The position numbers were made by a program, and so were the translations under genes. Below, piece by piece: positions 13,572 to 21,485 of a DNA stretch of 25,320 nucleotides. Below the pieces are notes generated by a model that searched no databases, was not told the origin of the DNA, and saw only the letters and a program-made list of their open reading frames with translations. The stretch lies in the NCBI GenBank assembly GCA_019689775.1, contig JADGGV010000011.1, positions 1 through 25,320 of the forward strand. Direction: 5' to 3'. Within the stretch, counting starts at the first letter, position 1; each line of letters starts with the position of its first letter. Source of the DNA: Gemmatimonadota bacterium (lineage in GTDB: Bacteria > Gemmatimonadota > Gemmatimonadetes > Longimicrobiales > RSA9).

Positions 13572-14819
13572 CTACTCGTAGCGGAGCGACTCCGCCGGAT
13601 CGACCGCCGCGGCGCGCCGCGCCGGGAACAGCCCCGCCGCGAGCCCGATCAGCGTGAGGATCGCCACGGTCATGAGGCCGATCGGCCAGGAGAGGACCGG
13701 GCTCGCGATGAACTCCATCGCCTCGTTCGTCTTCGGGAGCGAGGCCACGCCGATCACGACCAGCGCGGAGAGCAGCAGCCCGACCAGCCCGCCGGAGAGC
13801 GAGAGCAGCAGCGCCTCGAACGTGAACTGCGCCATGATGTGCCGCTTGCGCGCGCCGATCGCGAGCTTCACGCCGATCTCCTTCGTCCGCTCCCGCACCA
13901 CCACGTACATGATGTTGGCGACGCCGACGCCCGCGACGAGCAGGGTGAGCCCGCCGACCACGCCGAGGAAGATCTGGATCCCGAGCCCCAGCTTCCGCGT
14001 CGTCTCCCCGTCCTCCACCATGTCCCAGATCCCGAGCGCGCGCTGGTCGTCCGCCGCGAACTCGTGGCGACGTCCGAGGACCTCGTACACCCGCGCCTTC
14101 ACCCGCTTCGCGTCGCGGATCTCGCGCGGCCGCACCAGCAGGTGGTCCACGTAGACGGCGCCGTAAATCGCGCGGAACGTCGAGGCCGGAATCACGATGC
14201 GCTCCGCGTCCGGCCCGTTGTTCATGCTCGTCTGGAGCTTCCGCTGCATCACGCCGATCACGCGGAACGGCAGCCCGTCCAGCACGACCATCTGCCCCAC
14301 GGGGTCCACGCCGGCGCCGAAGAGCCGCACCGCCAGCGTGTCGCCGAGGAAGACCACCCGCCGCTTCTCGGCGACGTCGCGCGCGTCGATGAACCGCCCG
14401 CCCGGCGCGGGGAACATGTGCCGCATCTCGCCGAACGCCGGCTCGACGCCCTCCATGTACGACGTCGTCTTCGTCGCGCCGTGCTCGATCGCCGCGTTGC
14501 TCCGCCCGTAGGACGGGCTCACCAGGTCCACCTCGGGGATCGACCGTTGGATCACGTCGAGGTCCTCCTCGGTCAGCCGGATGCGGCGCCCCTTCGCGAG
14601 CCCCTCGTGCACCTTGCTCGTCTCCCCGCCGTAGATCATCAGCAGCCGGTCGCCCGCGTTGATGAGCCCCTGGTACACGGCCCGCTTCAGCCCCTCGCCG
14701 AACGACAGCAGCAGCACGATCGCCAGCGTCCCCCACGTGATCGCGAACGTCGTCAGGAAGACGCGCAGCTTCTGCGTGCGCAGGTCGCCGATGAACTCCT
14801 CGAGCAGGATCCGATGCAT
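13572..14819 (-). CDS. ABC transporter permease, MacB/FtsX type (second copy)
   Basis: This 415-residue protein has one N-terminal membrane helix (~20-42), a periplasmic MacB-type core domain (~45-270) and three C-terminal helices (FtsX domain). It ends in the FPARRAAAVDPAESLR signature. These permeases drive periplasmic export or lipoprotein movement with an ATPase partner. It is a clear paralogue of the next gene upstream (14848-16080): both begin with a DLRTQ-x-LR-x2-LT-x-F-x-ITWGT block and share IPASTFRAIYG and VANIMY-VVRERT-EIG. ATG at 14819 follows CGGAG, with a 28-base gap from its sister gene. No ATP-binding subunit is in the operon. Confidence 0.92.
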   Translation of the reverse strand: MHRILLEEFIGDLRTQKLRVFLTTFAITWGTLAIVLLLSFGEGLKRAVYQGLINAGDRLLMIYGGETSKVHEGLAKGRRIRLTEEDLDVIQRSIPEVDLVSPSYGRSNAAIEHGATKTTSYMEGVEPAFGEMRHMFPAPGGRFIDARDVAEKRRVVFLGDTLAVRLFGAGVDPVGQMVVLDGLPFRVIGVMQRKLQTSMNNGPDAERIVIPASTFRAIYGAVYVDHLLVRPREIRDAKRVKARVYEVLGRRHEFAADDQRALGIWDMVEDGETTRKLGLGIQIFLGVVGGLTLLVAGVGVANIMYVVVRERTKEIGVKLAIGARKRHIMAQFTFEALLLSLSGGLVGLLLSALVVIGVASLPKTNEAMEFIASPVLSWPIGLMTVAILTLIGLAAGLFPARRAAAVDPAESLRYE

Positions 14820-14847
14820 GGGTCTCCGTTCCGCCGCGCTCTCGCGC

Positions 14848-16080
14848 TCACTGCCTCAGGCAGTCGACGGGGTCCAGGTAGGCCGCCTTGCGCGCCGGGA
14901 AAAAGCCCGCGAGAAACGCGATGGCGCCCAGCAGCAGCACCGTGCCCGCCAGCACGAGCGGCGAGAGCACGGGCACGCCGACGGAGTCCTGGAGCGGCAG
15001 CAGCGTGCCGATCTTCACCAGCGCGAGCGAGATGACCATCCCGAACGACGCGCCGACGCCGACGAGCAGGAACGTCTCGCCGAAGAACTGCGCCATGATG
15101 TCGCGCCGGCGCGCGCCGAGCGAGCGCTTGATCCCGATCTCGCGCGTCCGCTCGCGCACCACGATGTACATGATGTTCGCGACGCCGATGCCGCCGACGA
15201 CCAGCGTGAAGCTGCCGACCACGCCGAGGAAGGCGTTGAAGCCCGTGAACAGGTACTTGAACAGCCGCATCGTGTCGTTCGTATCCCAGACGTTCAGCGC
15301 ATCCTCGTCCGTGGGATCGAACCGGTACCGCTGGCCGAGCACCCGGTAGACGCCGCGCACCGCCGCCTTCGAGAGCGTCGGGTCGGTGGGCTGGAACACG
15401 ATGTCGCTCAGCGACGTCGTGCCGTAGATCGCGCGGAACGTGCTCGCCGGGATGAACACCCGGTCCTTGTCGCGCCCGTTGTACGACGAGTCCTGCGTCT
15501 TCTTCCGCATGACGCCGATCACGGTGAACGGCACGTCGCCGATGAAGACCTGCCGGCCCACGGCGTCCTCGTCCCCGAACAGCAGCGTCTTCAGGTCGTT
15601 GCCCAGGAACGCGACGCGCCGCCGGCCCGCCTCGTCCAGCGCGTCCAGGAACCGGCCGCCGGGCTCCGGGAACAGGTTCCGGATCTCGCCGAAGGCCGGG
15701 TAGACGCCGGTCACGTTCGCGTTCGACGTCGCCGTGCCGTGCCGGACCGGCCGGGCCCGGCTCGAGTACTCCGGGCTGATGCGCTCGATCCCCGCCACCT
15801 CGCGCTCGACCAGCGCGACGTCCTCCTCCCGCAGCCCGATCCCGCGCCCCTCCGGGAAGCCCTGGTACGACTTCGTCGTCCGGCCGCCGAACACGATCAC
15901 GACCCGATCGCCGATGCCCCGCGCGTTGATCTGCATCTGCCGCTGGAGCCCGACGCCGAACGCGAGCAGCACGACGACCGCGACCGTGCCCCACGTGATG
16001 CCGAAGACCGTCAGCGCCGTGCGGAGCCGCTGCGTGCGCAGGTCCTCCACGAACTGGCGCAGGAATGCCGCTCGCCCCAT
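14848..16080 (-). CDS. ABC transporter permease, MacB/FtsX type (first copy)
   Basis: This 410-residue protein has the same architecture as its neighbour: an N-terminal helix, a large periplasmic core domain, then three membrane helices (~280-405) ending FPARKAAYLDPVDCLR. The core contains FIPASTFRAIYG and the cytoplasmic-loop motif VANIMYIVVRERTREIG. It starts at ATG 16080, only 5 bases after the adaptor gene, so the three form one operon. Two non-identical permeases suggest a heterodimeric transporter, or two that share an adaptor. The ATPase must come from elsewhere, since this protein has no Walker motifs. Confidence 0.92.
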   Translation of the reverse strand: MGRAAFLRQFVEDLRTQRLRTALTVFGITWGTVAVVVLLAFGVGLQRQMQINARGIGDRVVIVFGGRTTKSYQGFPEGRGIGLREEDVALVEREVAGIERISPEYSSRARPVRHGTATSNANVTGVYPAFGEIRNLFPEPGGRFLDALDEAGRRRVAFLGNDLKTLLFGDEDAVGRQVFIGDVPFTVIGVMRKKTQDSSYNGRDKDRVFIPASTFRAIYGTTSLSDIVFQPTDPTLSKAAVRGVYRVLGQRYRFDPTDEDALNVWDTNDTMRLFKYLFTGFNAFLGVVGSFTLVVGGIGVANIMYIVVRERTREIGIKRSLGARRRDIMAQFFGETFLLVGVGASFGMVISLALVKIGTLLPLQDSVGVPVLSPLVLAGTVLLLGAIAFLAGFFPARKAAYLDPVDCLRQ

Positions 16081-16085
16081 CGCGC

Positions 16086-17183
16086 CTACTTCACGTCGCG
16101 GGTGGGCTTCTCCAGCACGCGCTCGCCGTCGCGCAGCCCGGAGACGACCTCGATGTTGATCGCGTCGCTCAGCCCCGTCCGGATGTAGCGCTTCTGCGGC
16201 TTCCCGTCCGGGCCCGGCACGTTCACCCAGGCGCTGTCGCCCTCGAACGTGACCGTGCGCTCCGGGATCTGGAGCGCGTTCTCCTTCTTCTGGATGATGA
16301 TCTCCGCGTTCGCGGAGTAGCCGGCCCGGAGCGTGACGCCCTCCACCCGATCCAGCCGGACCTCGACCGGGAACTTCGTCGCGTTGTCCTCCTTCTGCGC
16401 CTTCAGCGAGATCTTGCTCAGCACGCCGGTGACGTGCGCGCCCGGCAGCGCGCCGATCTTGATCTCCACCGGCATCCCCTCCTTCAGCCGGCCGACGTCG
16501 ATCTCGTCCACCGTGCCGCGGAACAGGAGGTGCCCCATGTCCGCCATCGTCAGCAGCACCGTCCCCTCCTGGTACGTCGACAGCGGCACGACCGGGTCGC
16601 CGACCTCGACCTTCTCCTCCAGGATGTAGCCGTCGATCGGGGAGCGGACCACGCTCTCGATCGCGTCGTTCGCGATCGTCACCCGCCCCTTCTCCAGCAG
16701 TTGCAGCCTCTCGCGCGCCATCTGGAGCTGTACCACGGCCTCCCGGTAGCTGCGCTGCGCCGCCTCGTACTCCTGCGGCGCCAGCAGCTCGCGCCGGCGC
16801 AGCTCCTCCTTCCGCTCCAACTCCTTCTTCAGGTTCGCCGCGTCCAGCTCGCGCAGCTCGACCTGCCGGCGCGCCTCCGCCAGCTCCAGCGGCGTCGGGT
16901 CCGGCCGGATCTCGAGCAGCGGCGCGCCCGCGCGCACGAAGTCGCCCGGCTCGGCGTAGCGCCGCTGCACCACCCCGGAGATCTTCGACTTCACCGAGAT
17001 CTCGACCTCCGGCTCGATCGTGCCCACGGCCAGCGCCCGGTCGACGAGCACGCCCCGCCGCGCCAGCAGCACGCCCGCCTCGCCTCCCTCGCCCGCTCCG
17101 CGGCTGGTTCTGACCGCGACGGTGCCCCCGCCGAGCACCAGCACGGCTGCGCCCGCGAGGATGATGGTGGTGCTTCGCTTCAT
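16086..17183 (-). CDS. HlyD/MacA-type periplasmic adaptor (membrane fusion protein)
   Basis: This 365-residue adaptor has an N-terminal membrane anchor (~5-24) and a split lipoyl/biotinyl-like domain (~55-93 and ~172-205; VKSKISGVVQ and RSPIDGYILE). A coiled-coil hairpin rich in Glu/Arg/Leu spans ~96-165, and C-terminal beta-barrel and membrane-proximal domains follow. It links an inner-membrane transporter to an outer-membrane channel. ATG at 17183 is chosen because GGAG lies 8 bases upstream and the anchor follows directly; the in-frame upstream extension to 18032 is antisense to the GH18 gene. It heads the operon with two MacB-type permeases, so it is MacA-like. No outer-membrane factor is seen. 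Confidence 0.92.
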   Translation of the reverse strand: MKRSTTIILAGAAVLVLGGGTVAVRTSRGAGEGGEAGVLLARRGVLVDRALAVGTIEPEVEISVKSKISGVVQRRYAEPGDFVRAGAPLLEIRPDPTPLELAEARRQVELRELDAANLKKELERKEELRRRELLAPQEYEAAQRSYREAVVQLQMARERLQLLEKGRVTIANDAIESVVRSPIDGYILEEKVEVGDPVVPLSTYQEGTVLLTMADMGHLLFRGTVDEIDVGRLKEGMPVEIKIGALPGAHVTGVLSKISLKAQKEDNATKFPVEVRLDRVEGVTLRAGYSANAEIIIQKKENALQIPERTVTFEGDSAWVNVPGPDGKPQKRYIRTGLSDAINIEVVSGLRDGERVLEKPTRDVK

Positions 17184-17321
17184 GGAAATGACTCCGGGAC
17201 CGGATCCGTGGGTCGAACGTGTGCCGACCTCTACGGTGCCGGCGGCGTCCGGTTTCACGGCCGGGTCCGCCCCGTCCGCCGCCTCCGCGCGGATCGCTCG
17301 GGCACGCCCCCGCGCCGTCCG

Positions 17322-17350
17322 TTGACCCTCCGCCGCTACGCCTCTAGCTT
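17322..17350 (+). promoter_or_regulatory. Sigma-70-type promoter for the GH18-like gene
   Basis: TTGACC (17322-17327) and TAGCTT (17345-17350) are separated by 17 bases. The start would be near 17357, giving a ~46-base leader. The 219-base divergent region shows no comparably good promoter for the adaptor gene on the other strand. Confidence 0.6.
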
Positions 17351-17402
17351 TCCGCTGCGGGTAGCGCCGCCCGCCGTCTCGATTTCCAGCGACTTCCCCG
17401 AC

Positions 17403-18467
17403 ATGCGACGACGCTCCATCGGGCCCCTGGCCCTGGCCTTTGCCTTTGTCTTTTCCGCCGACGCCGCCGCGCAGCGGCGCCCCGAGGCGCTCTGGTACCT
17501 GACCGACCGCGAGGACGGCGTCCAGAGCTTCCTCGCGCACGTCGATCGGATCGACATCGTCGCCCCGCAGACGTACCGCATGGACGAGAACGGCATCGTC
17601 TGGGGCAGCGTCGATCCCCGGGTGCTCGCGGCCGCCCGCGCCCATCGCATCAAGGTCGTGCCGCTGGTCACCAACCCCGGCTTCGACCAGCCGACGCTCC
17701 ACAAGGTCCTGACGACGCCCGAGGCCCGCCTCCGCGCCGTCCGCGGCATCACCGCCGTCTGCCGCGACAACCACTACGACGGCATGCAGTTCGACTTCGA
17801 GAACATCCACGTCACCGACCGCGACGCGTTCACCCGCTTCTTCCGGGAGACCGCGGACTCGCTGCACGCCGCCGGCTGCTCCGCCAGCGCCGCCGTGGTG
17901 CCGCGCGCCTCGGAGGCGCCGGGCCCGACGTCGTACCACGAGTGGATGTACGAGAACTGGCGCGGCGCCTACGACTACAAGGCGCTCGCCGACGCGGCCG
18001 ACTTCCTCTCGCTCATGACCTACGACCAGCACACGCGCCGCACGCCGCCCGGCCCCGTCGCCGGTCTCCCCTGGGTGCAGCGCTGCGTCGAGCTGCTGCT
18101 GAAGGAGGGCGTGCCGCCCGAGAAGATCTCGCTCGGCATCCCGGCGTACTCGAACCGGTGGTATCCGACCTGGGACGAGAGCGGCGGCGCCCGCGTCGGC
18201 GGACAGGGGATGAGCTGGACCGCCATCACCGGCGTCCTCGCCCGCTTCGGCGCGAAGCCGATCTGGGACGACCGCCAGAAGGTCTCCTGGGCGTCCTGGG
18301 AGAACGACGGCATCAACGAGTTCGCCTACATCGAGGACGCCAACAGCTTCCGCGAGAAGCTCGCGCTCGTGCCACGCTACCGCCTGCGTGGCTACTCCGT
18401 CTGGGTGCTCGGGATGGAAGACCCCGCCGTCTGGAACCTTCCTGCCGCCCGCCAGGCCGTACGCTGA
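17403..18467 (+). CDS. Secreted GH18-like glycoside hydrolase (YaaH/spore-hydrolase-like)
   Basis: This 354-residue protein has a signal peptide (1-24, ADAAAQ). The GH18 active-site strand is seen at D126-GMQF-D131-F-E133, matching the D-x-x-D-x-E pattern with E133 as the acid. LMTYDQH at ~204-210 and a W-rich C-terminus (SVWVLGMEDPAVW) also fit GH18. The likely substrate is a beta-1,4-linked amino sugar polymer such as chitin or peptidoglycan; chitinase against wall hydrolase is undecided. ATG at 17403 is supported by the signal peptide, though no clear ribosome site precedes it. Its stop overlaps the HAD gene start (TGATG). Confidence 0.88.
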   Translation: MRRRSIGPLALAFAFVFSADAAAQRRPEALWYLTDREDGVQSFLAHVDRIDIVAPQTYRMDENGIVWGSVDPRVLAAARAHRIKVVPLVTNPGFDQPTLHKVLTTPEARLRAVRGITAVCRDNHYDGMQFDFENIHVTDRDAFTRFFRETADSLHAAGCSASAAVVPRASEAPGPTSYHEWMYENWRGAYDYKALADAADFLSLMTYDQHTRRTPPGPVAGLPWVQRCVELLLKEGVPPEKISLGIPAYSNRWYPTWDESGGARVGGQGMSWTAITGVLARFGAKPIWDDRQKVSWASWENDGINEFAYIEDANSFREKLALVPRYRLRGYSVWVLGMEDPAVWNLPAARQAVR

Positions 18468-19180
18468 TGCGCCCCGTCGAGATCGTCCTCGTCGACTTCG
18501 ACGACACGCTGGTCGACACCGCGCCGCGCTTCCGTGCCGCCCGGCGCGCGCTCTTCGAGCGCCTCGAGGCGCTCGGCTTCGACGGCGACCGCTGCCGCGA
18601 GCTGCACCACGGCGCCGTCGACCTCGAGATGATCGGGCGCTACGGCCTCGGCCCCGCCCGCCTCGAGCATTCGTTCCGCGAGACGTACGGCCGGCTCTGC
18701 GCCGAGATGGCCATCGAGCCCGACGAGACCATCGCCGAGATGCTCGCCGCGCTCGGCCGGAGCGTGGCCGGCACGCCCCCGCCGCTGGACGGCGCGCTCG
18801 ACGCCCTCCGCTCCCTCGCGGCCGCGCACCCCACGGCGCTCTACACCCAGGCCGGCGACCCGGAGTACCAGCTCCGCTGCGTGCGCGAGGCCGGCGTGCT
18901 GGAGATCCTCCCCGAGGACCGCGTCCACGTCTGCCCGCGCAAGACGCCGGACGCCTTCCTCGAGGTCCTCGACCGCTTCGGCGTCACGGACCCCGCCCGC
19001 GCCTGGATGATCGGCAACAGCATCCGTAGCGACGTCAACCCGGCGCTCGCCTGCGGTGCGCGGGCCATCCTCGTCGACGTCGAGGAGCCCTGGGAGTTCG
19101 ACCTCGCCGAGCCCGTCTCCGATGACTTCGTGCGCGCCCGCTCCTTCGCGGACGCCGTCGCTTATCTGCTGGGGCGGTGA
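18467..19180 (+). CDS. HAD-family hydrolase (phosphatase-like)
   Basis: This 237-residue protein has HAD motif I, D10-F-D12-DT, with both catalytic aspartates. A helical cap follows at ~20-100, motif II is LYTQAGD (a Thr), motif III is around K159 (PRKTPDAF) and motif IV is GNSIRSDVNPA. These mark a subfamily I phosphatase or phosphoglycolate-phosphatase-like enzyme. The substrate is unknown. It overlaps the GH18 stop by one base, so it is co-translated with a secreted enzyme although it is itself cytoplasmic. Confidence 0.88.
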   Translation: MRPVEIVLVDFDDTLVDTAPRFRAARRALFERLEALGFDGDRCRELHHGAVDLEMIGRYGLGPARLEHSFRETYGRLCAEMAIEPDETIAEMLAALGRSVAGTPPPLDGALDALRSLAAAHPTALYTQAGDPEYQLRCVREAGVLEILPEDRVHVCPRKTPDAFLEVLDRFGVTDPARAWMIGNSIRSDVNPALACGARAILVDVEEPWEFDLAEPVSDDFVRARSFADAVAYLLGR

Positions 19181-19208
19181 CACCGGGTGGAAGAGGGGAG
19201 AGAAGACG

Positions 19209-19634
19209 ATGCGCGTAAAGCTGGCGGTGGTCGCGGACCACGCCAACGCGAGCGCCGAGGGGAAGCTCAACATCCTCGGCATCTTCGACCGGATCATGGT
19301 CCCGAGCCTGCCGGCCGTACACCCGCTCCTCTACCTCGTCGTGCAGGTCGAGGCGCATCCGGCCGAGCGTGGGCGGTCCCATCCCGTCGAGCTCCGGCTC
19401 CACGACCCGGACGGCGAGGCGGTCTTCGACCTCCGTGGCGAGGTCGTCCCCCAGGGCGCGCCGGGCGAGCCGATCATCGCGAACCAGATCATCGGCATCA
19501 ACAACCTGCTGCTCTCGAAGGCGGGCGAATATACCTTCGTCGTCTTCGTCGACAACGACCTGAAGGCGGAAATCCCGCTGAAGGTGACCGTGGCCGAACT
19601 ACCACCGCCGCCGACCGGCGGCATGGTGATGTAG
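19209..19634 (+). CDS. DUF6941-like protein
   Basis: This 141-residue beta-rich protein starts with KLAVVADHANASAEGKLNILGIFDRI, a pattern I associate with DUF6941. Members are conserved but uncharacterised. A LVVQVEAHPAERG region, a DPDGEAVFDL strand and an ending EIPLKVTVAELPPPP suggest an immunoglobulin-like sandwich. It has no signal peptide. ATG at 19209 follows a GGGGAGAG ribosome site, 28 bases after the HAD gene, probably in the same operon. Confidence 0.8.
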   Translation: MRVKLAVVADHANASAEGKLNILGIFDRIMVPSLPAVHPLLYLVVQVEAHPAERGRSHPVELRLHDPDGEAVFDLRGEVVPQGAPGEPIIANQIIGINNLLLSKAGEYTFVVFVDNDLKAEIPLKVTVAELPPPPTGGMVM

Positions 19635-19716
19635 GCCACGCCATACGACAACCGATCGGGGACAATCCCACGGCAGCCGGGTACGGCTGACCACCGCAAT
19701 CGTTCAACGGAAGCCC

Positions 19717-20193
19717 ATGCTCGAGGAAATCAAGCAGAAGATCGAGGAGGAGCTCCAGCGCCTCCATCACGAGCTCACGGTCACGCTCCCGATCGCCATC
19801 CGGAAGGCGGTCGAGCTCGGCGACCTCCGCGAGAACGCCGACTATAAGTCCGCGCTCGAGCGCCAGCAGTTCGTCCAGGCGCGCATCGGCCATCTGACCC
19901 AGCGCCTCTCCGAGCTGTCGAAGATCGACCTGGCCGCCATCCCCGAGGACCGCGTCGGCTTCGGCTCGAAGGTCCGGCTCCGGGACGTGGCGACGGGCCA
20001 CGAGGTCGAACACACGATCGTCGCCGGCGACTACATCGACATCGACGCCGGCCACATCTCGATGGCCTCGCCGATCGGCCGGGCGCTCCTCGGCAAACGG
20101 GTCGGCGAGGAGGTGCAGGTCAACCTGCCGGCCGGCGTGCGGACGTACCTGGTCCTGGAGCTCGTGACGCTGCCGCAGATGGTCAACGAGTAG
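19717..20193 (+). CDS. greA: Transcription elongation factor GreA
   Basis: This 158-residue protein has the GreA layout: an N-terminal coiled coil (1-73) and a C-terminal FKBP-like domain (~80-155). The coiled-coil tip keeps the catalytic acidic residues D36 and E39 in GDLRENADY, equivalent to E. coli D41 and E44. These stimulate RNA cleavage by backtracked RNA polymerase. SPIGRALLGKRVGEEV in the C-terminal domain is typical. The ATG is clear from homology. The 82 bases before it show no convincing promoter. Confidence 0.95.
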   Translation: MLEEIKQKIEEELQRLHHELTVTLPIAIRKAVELGDLRENADYKSALERQQFVQARIGHLTQRLSELSKIDLAAIPEDRVGFGSKVRLRDVATGHEVEHTIVAGDYIDIDAGHISMASPIGRALLGKRVGEEVQVNLPAGVRTYLVLELVTLPQMVNE

Positions 20194-20303
20194 ACTCCAC
20201 TCCCTCGGCCCGGCGTGCCGCCTCCCCGCCGGCGCGCCGCCCGGGTGTGTCGGGGCCATCGACGCCGCCTGGAGCCGGGCGCCAACCCGGAGCACGATCA
20301 GCG

Positions 20304-21485
20304 ATGGAAGCCACCGTCCGCCCACTCGGCGCACCGCTCGCCGCCGAGGCGAGCCCCGCGGCCGCCGTCCCCTGGCACGTCGCCGCGGTCCTGTTCGCCT
20401 CGACCTGCGTCGTCGCCGGCATCACCTGGGACATCTCCTGGCACAGCACCATCGGCCGGGACTCCTTCTGGAACCCGGCCCACGTCACCGAGTACGTGGG
20501 CGGCCTCGTCGCCGGGCTCTCCTGCGGCTGGGTCGCGTTGCGCGCGACGTTCGCCGGCACGCCCGCCGACCGCGCGCGACTCATCCGGTTCTGGGGCTTC
20601 CACGGCCCGCTCGGCGGCTGGATCTGCATCTGGGGCACGTTCGCGATGCTGACGTCCGCCCCCTTCGACAACTGGTGGCACAACGCCTACGGCCTCGACG
20701 TCCAGATCCTCAGCCCACCGCACACCGTCCTCGCGCTCGGCATCCTCGCCATCCAGTTCGGCGCGCTCGTCATGGCCCTCGCCTGGCAGAACAACGCCAC
20801 CGGCCACGACGCCCGCCCCGCCGCCCTCCTCTCCGCCTACGCCTTCGGCATCATGCTCCTCATGGCGGCGATCATGGGCACGGAGCACTTCTTCCGCAGC
20901 TTCATGCACTCCTCCGACTTCTACCGCTCCGCCGCCCTCGTCTTCCCCGTCTTCCTCGCCGCCGCGCTCCGCTCCACCACGCTGCGCTGGCCGGCCACGA
21001 CCGTCGCCGCCGTCTACACGCTCGGGCGCCTGCTCGCCGTCTGGATCCTGCCGCTCTTCCCGGCCACGCCCCGCCTCGGCCCGATCTACCAGGACATCAC
21101 CCACATGGTCCCGCCGGACTTCCCGCTCCTGGTCCTCGTGCCGGCCATCGCGCTCGACCTCCTCTTCCGGCGCACGCCCCCGCGCCGCAGCGACTGGATC
21201 AACGCCGTCGTCCTCGGCCTCGTCTTCCTCGGCATCTTCCTCGCCGTGCAGTGGCCGTTCGCCGACTTCCTGATGTCGCCGAGCGCACGGAACCGCTTCT
21301 TCGCGACGACGAACTTCCCCTACTTCCTGCCGAAGACGACGCGCTCGTACCACTACCTCTTCGTCGCGCGGGACCCCGACCGCGCCGCCTTCCTCCGCGG
21401 CCTCGGCCTCGCCGCCCTCTTCGCCGTGCTCTCGACGCGCCTCGGCCTGGCCTGGGGCGCGTGGATGCGGGCGGTGCGCCGATGA
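20304..21485 (+). CDS. Divergent copper membrane monooxygenase-like subunit: PmoC/AmoC-like, possible C-A fusion
   Basis: This 393-residue protein has about ten membrane helices. The N-terminal half carries two motifs. D43-x2-W-H47 with RD at 52-53 and P58-x-H60-x2-E63 matches the D-x-x-W-H-x-T-x3-R-D, P-x-H-x2-E segment of PmoC/AmoC, with the D/H/H spacing (+4, +13) of the CuC site. D122-x3-H126 with P-x-H140 (+4, +14) matches the CuD site (Asn, His, His). The C-terminal half (~205-390) resembles PmoA: LG-x-LL-x2-WI at 240-248 and P-x4-LVP-x-I-x-LD at 274-285. ATG at 20304 has GGAG 11 bases upstream; GTG at 20247 is an alternative. Its stop overlaps the next gene (ATGA). Homology is judged by eye from remembered sequences. 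Confidence 0.65.
   Translation: MEATVRPLGAPLAAEASPAAAVPWHVAAVLFASTCVVAGITWDISWHSTIGRDSFWNPAHVTEYVGGLVAGLSCGWVALRATFAGTPADRARLIRFWGFHGPLGGWICIWGTFAMLTSAPFDNWWHNAYGLDVQILSPPHTVLALGILAIQFGALVMALAWQNNATGHDARPAALLSAYAFGIMLLMAAIMGTEHFFRSFMHSSDFYRSAALVFPVFLAAALRSTTLRWPATTVAAVYTLGRLLAVWILPLFPATPRLGPIYQDITHMVPPDFPLLVLVPAIALDLLFRRTPPRRSDWINAVVLGLVFLGIFLAVQWPFADFLMSPSARNRFFATTNFPYFLPKTTRSYHYLFVARDPDRAAFLRGLGLAALFAVLSTRLGLAWGAWMRAVRR

Noticed and set aside
11406..15035. Plus-strand open frame of 1209 codons
   Set aside because: It is antisense to the S9 peptidase and a permease, with Arg/His/Pro-heavy low-complexity translation and no domain; a GC-driven shadow frame.
17184..18032. N-terminal extension of the adaptor protein to 18032
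   Set aside because: It is antisense to the GH18-like gene; the ATG at 17183 has a ribosome site and begins the membrane anchor.
20194..20303. Possible terminator after greA
   Set aside because: CCCGG-type arms can pair only imperfectly over a long loop and no T-tract follows.
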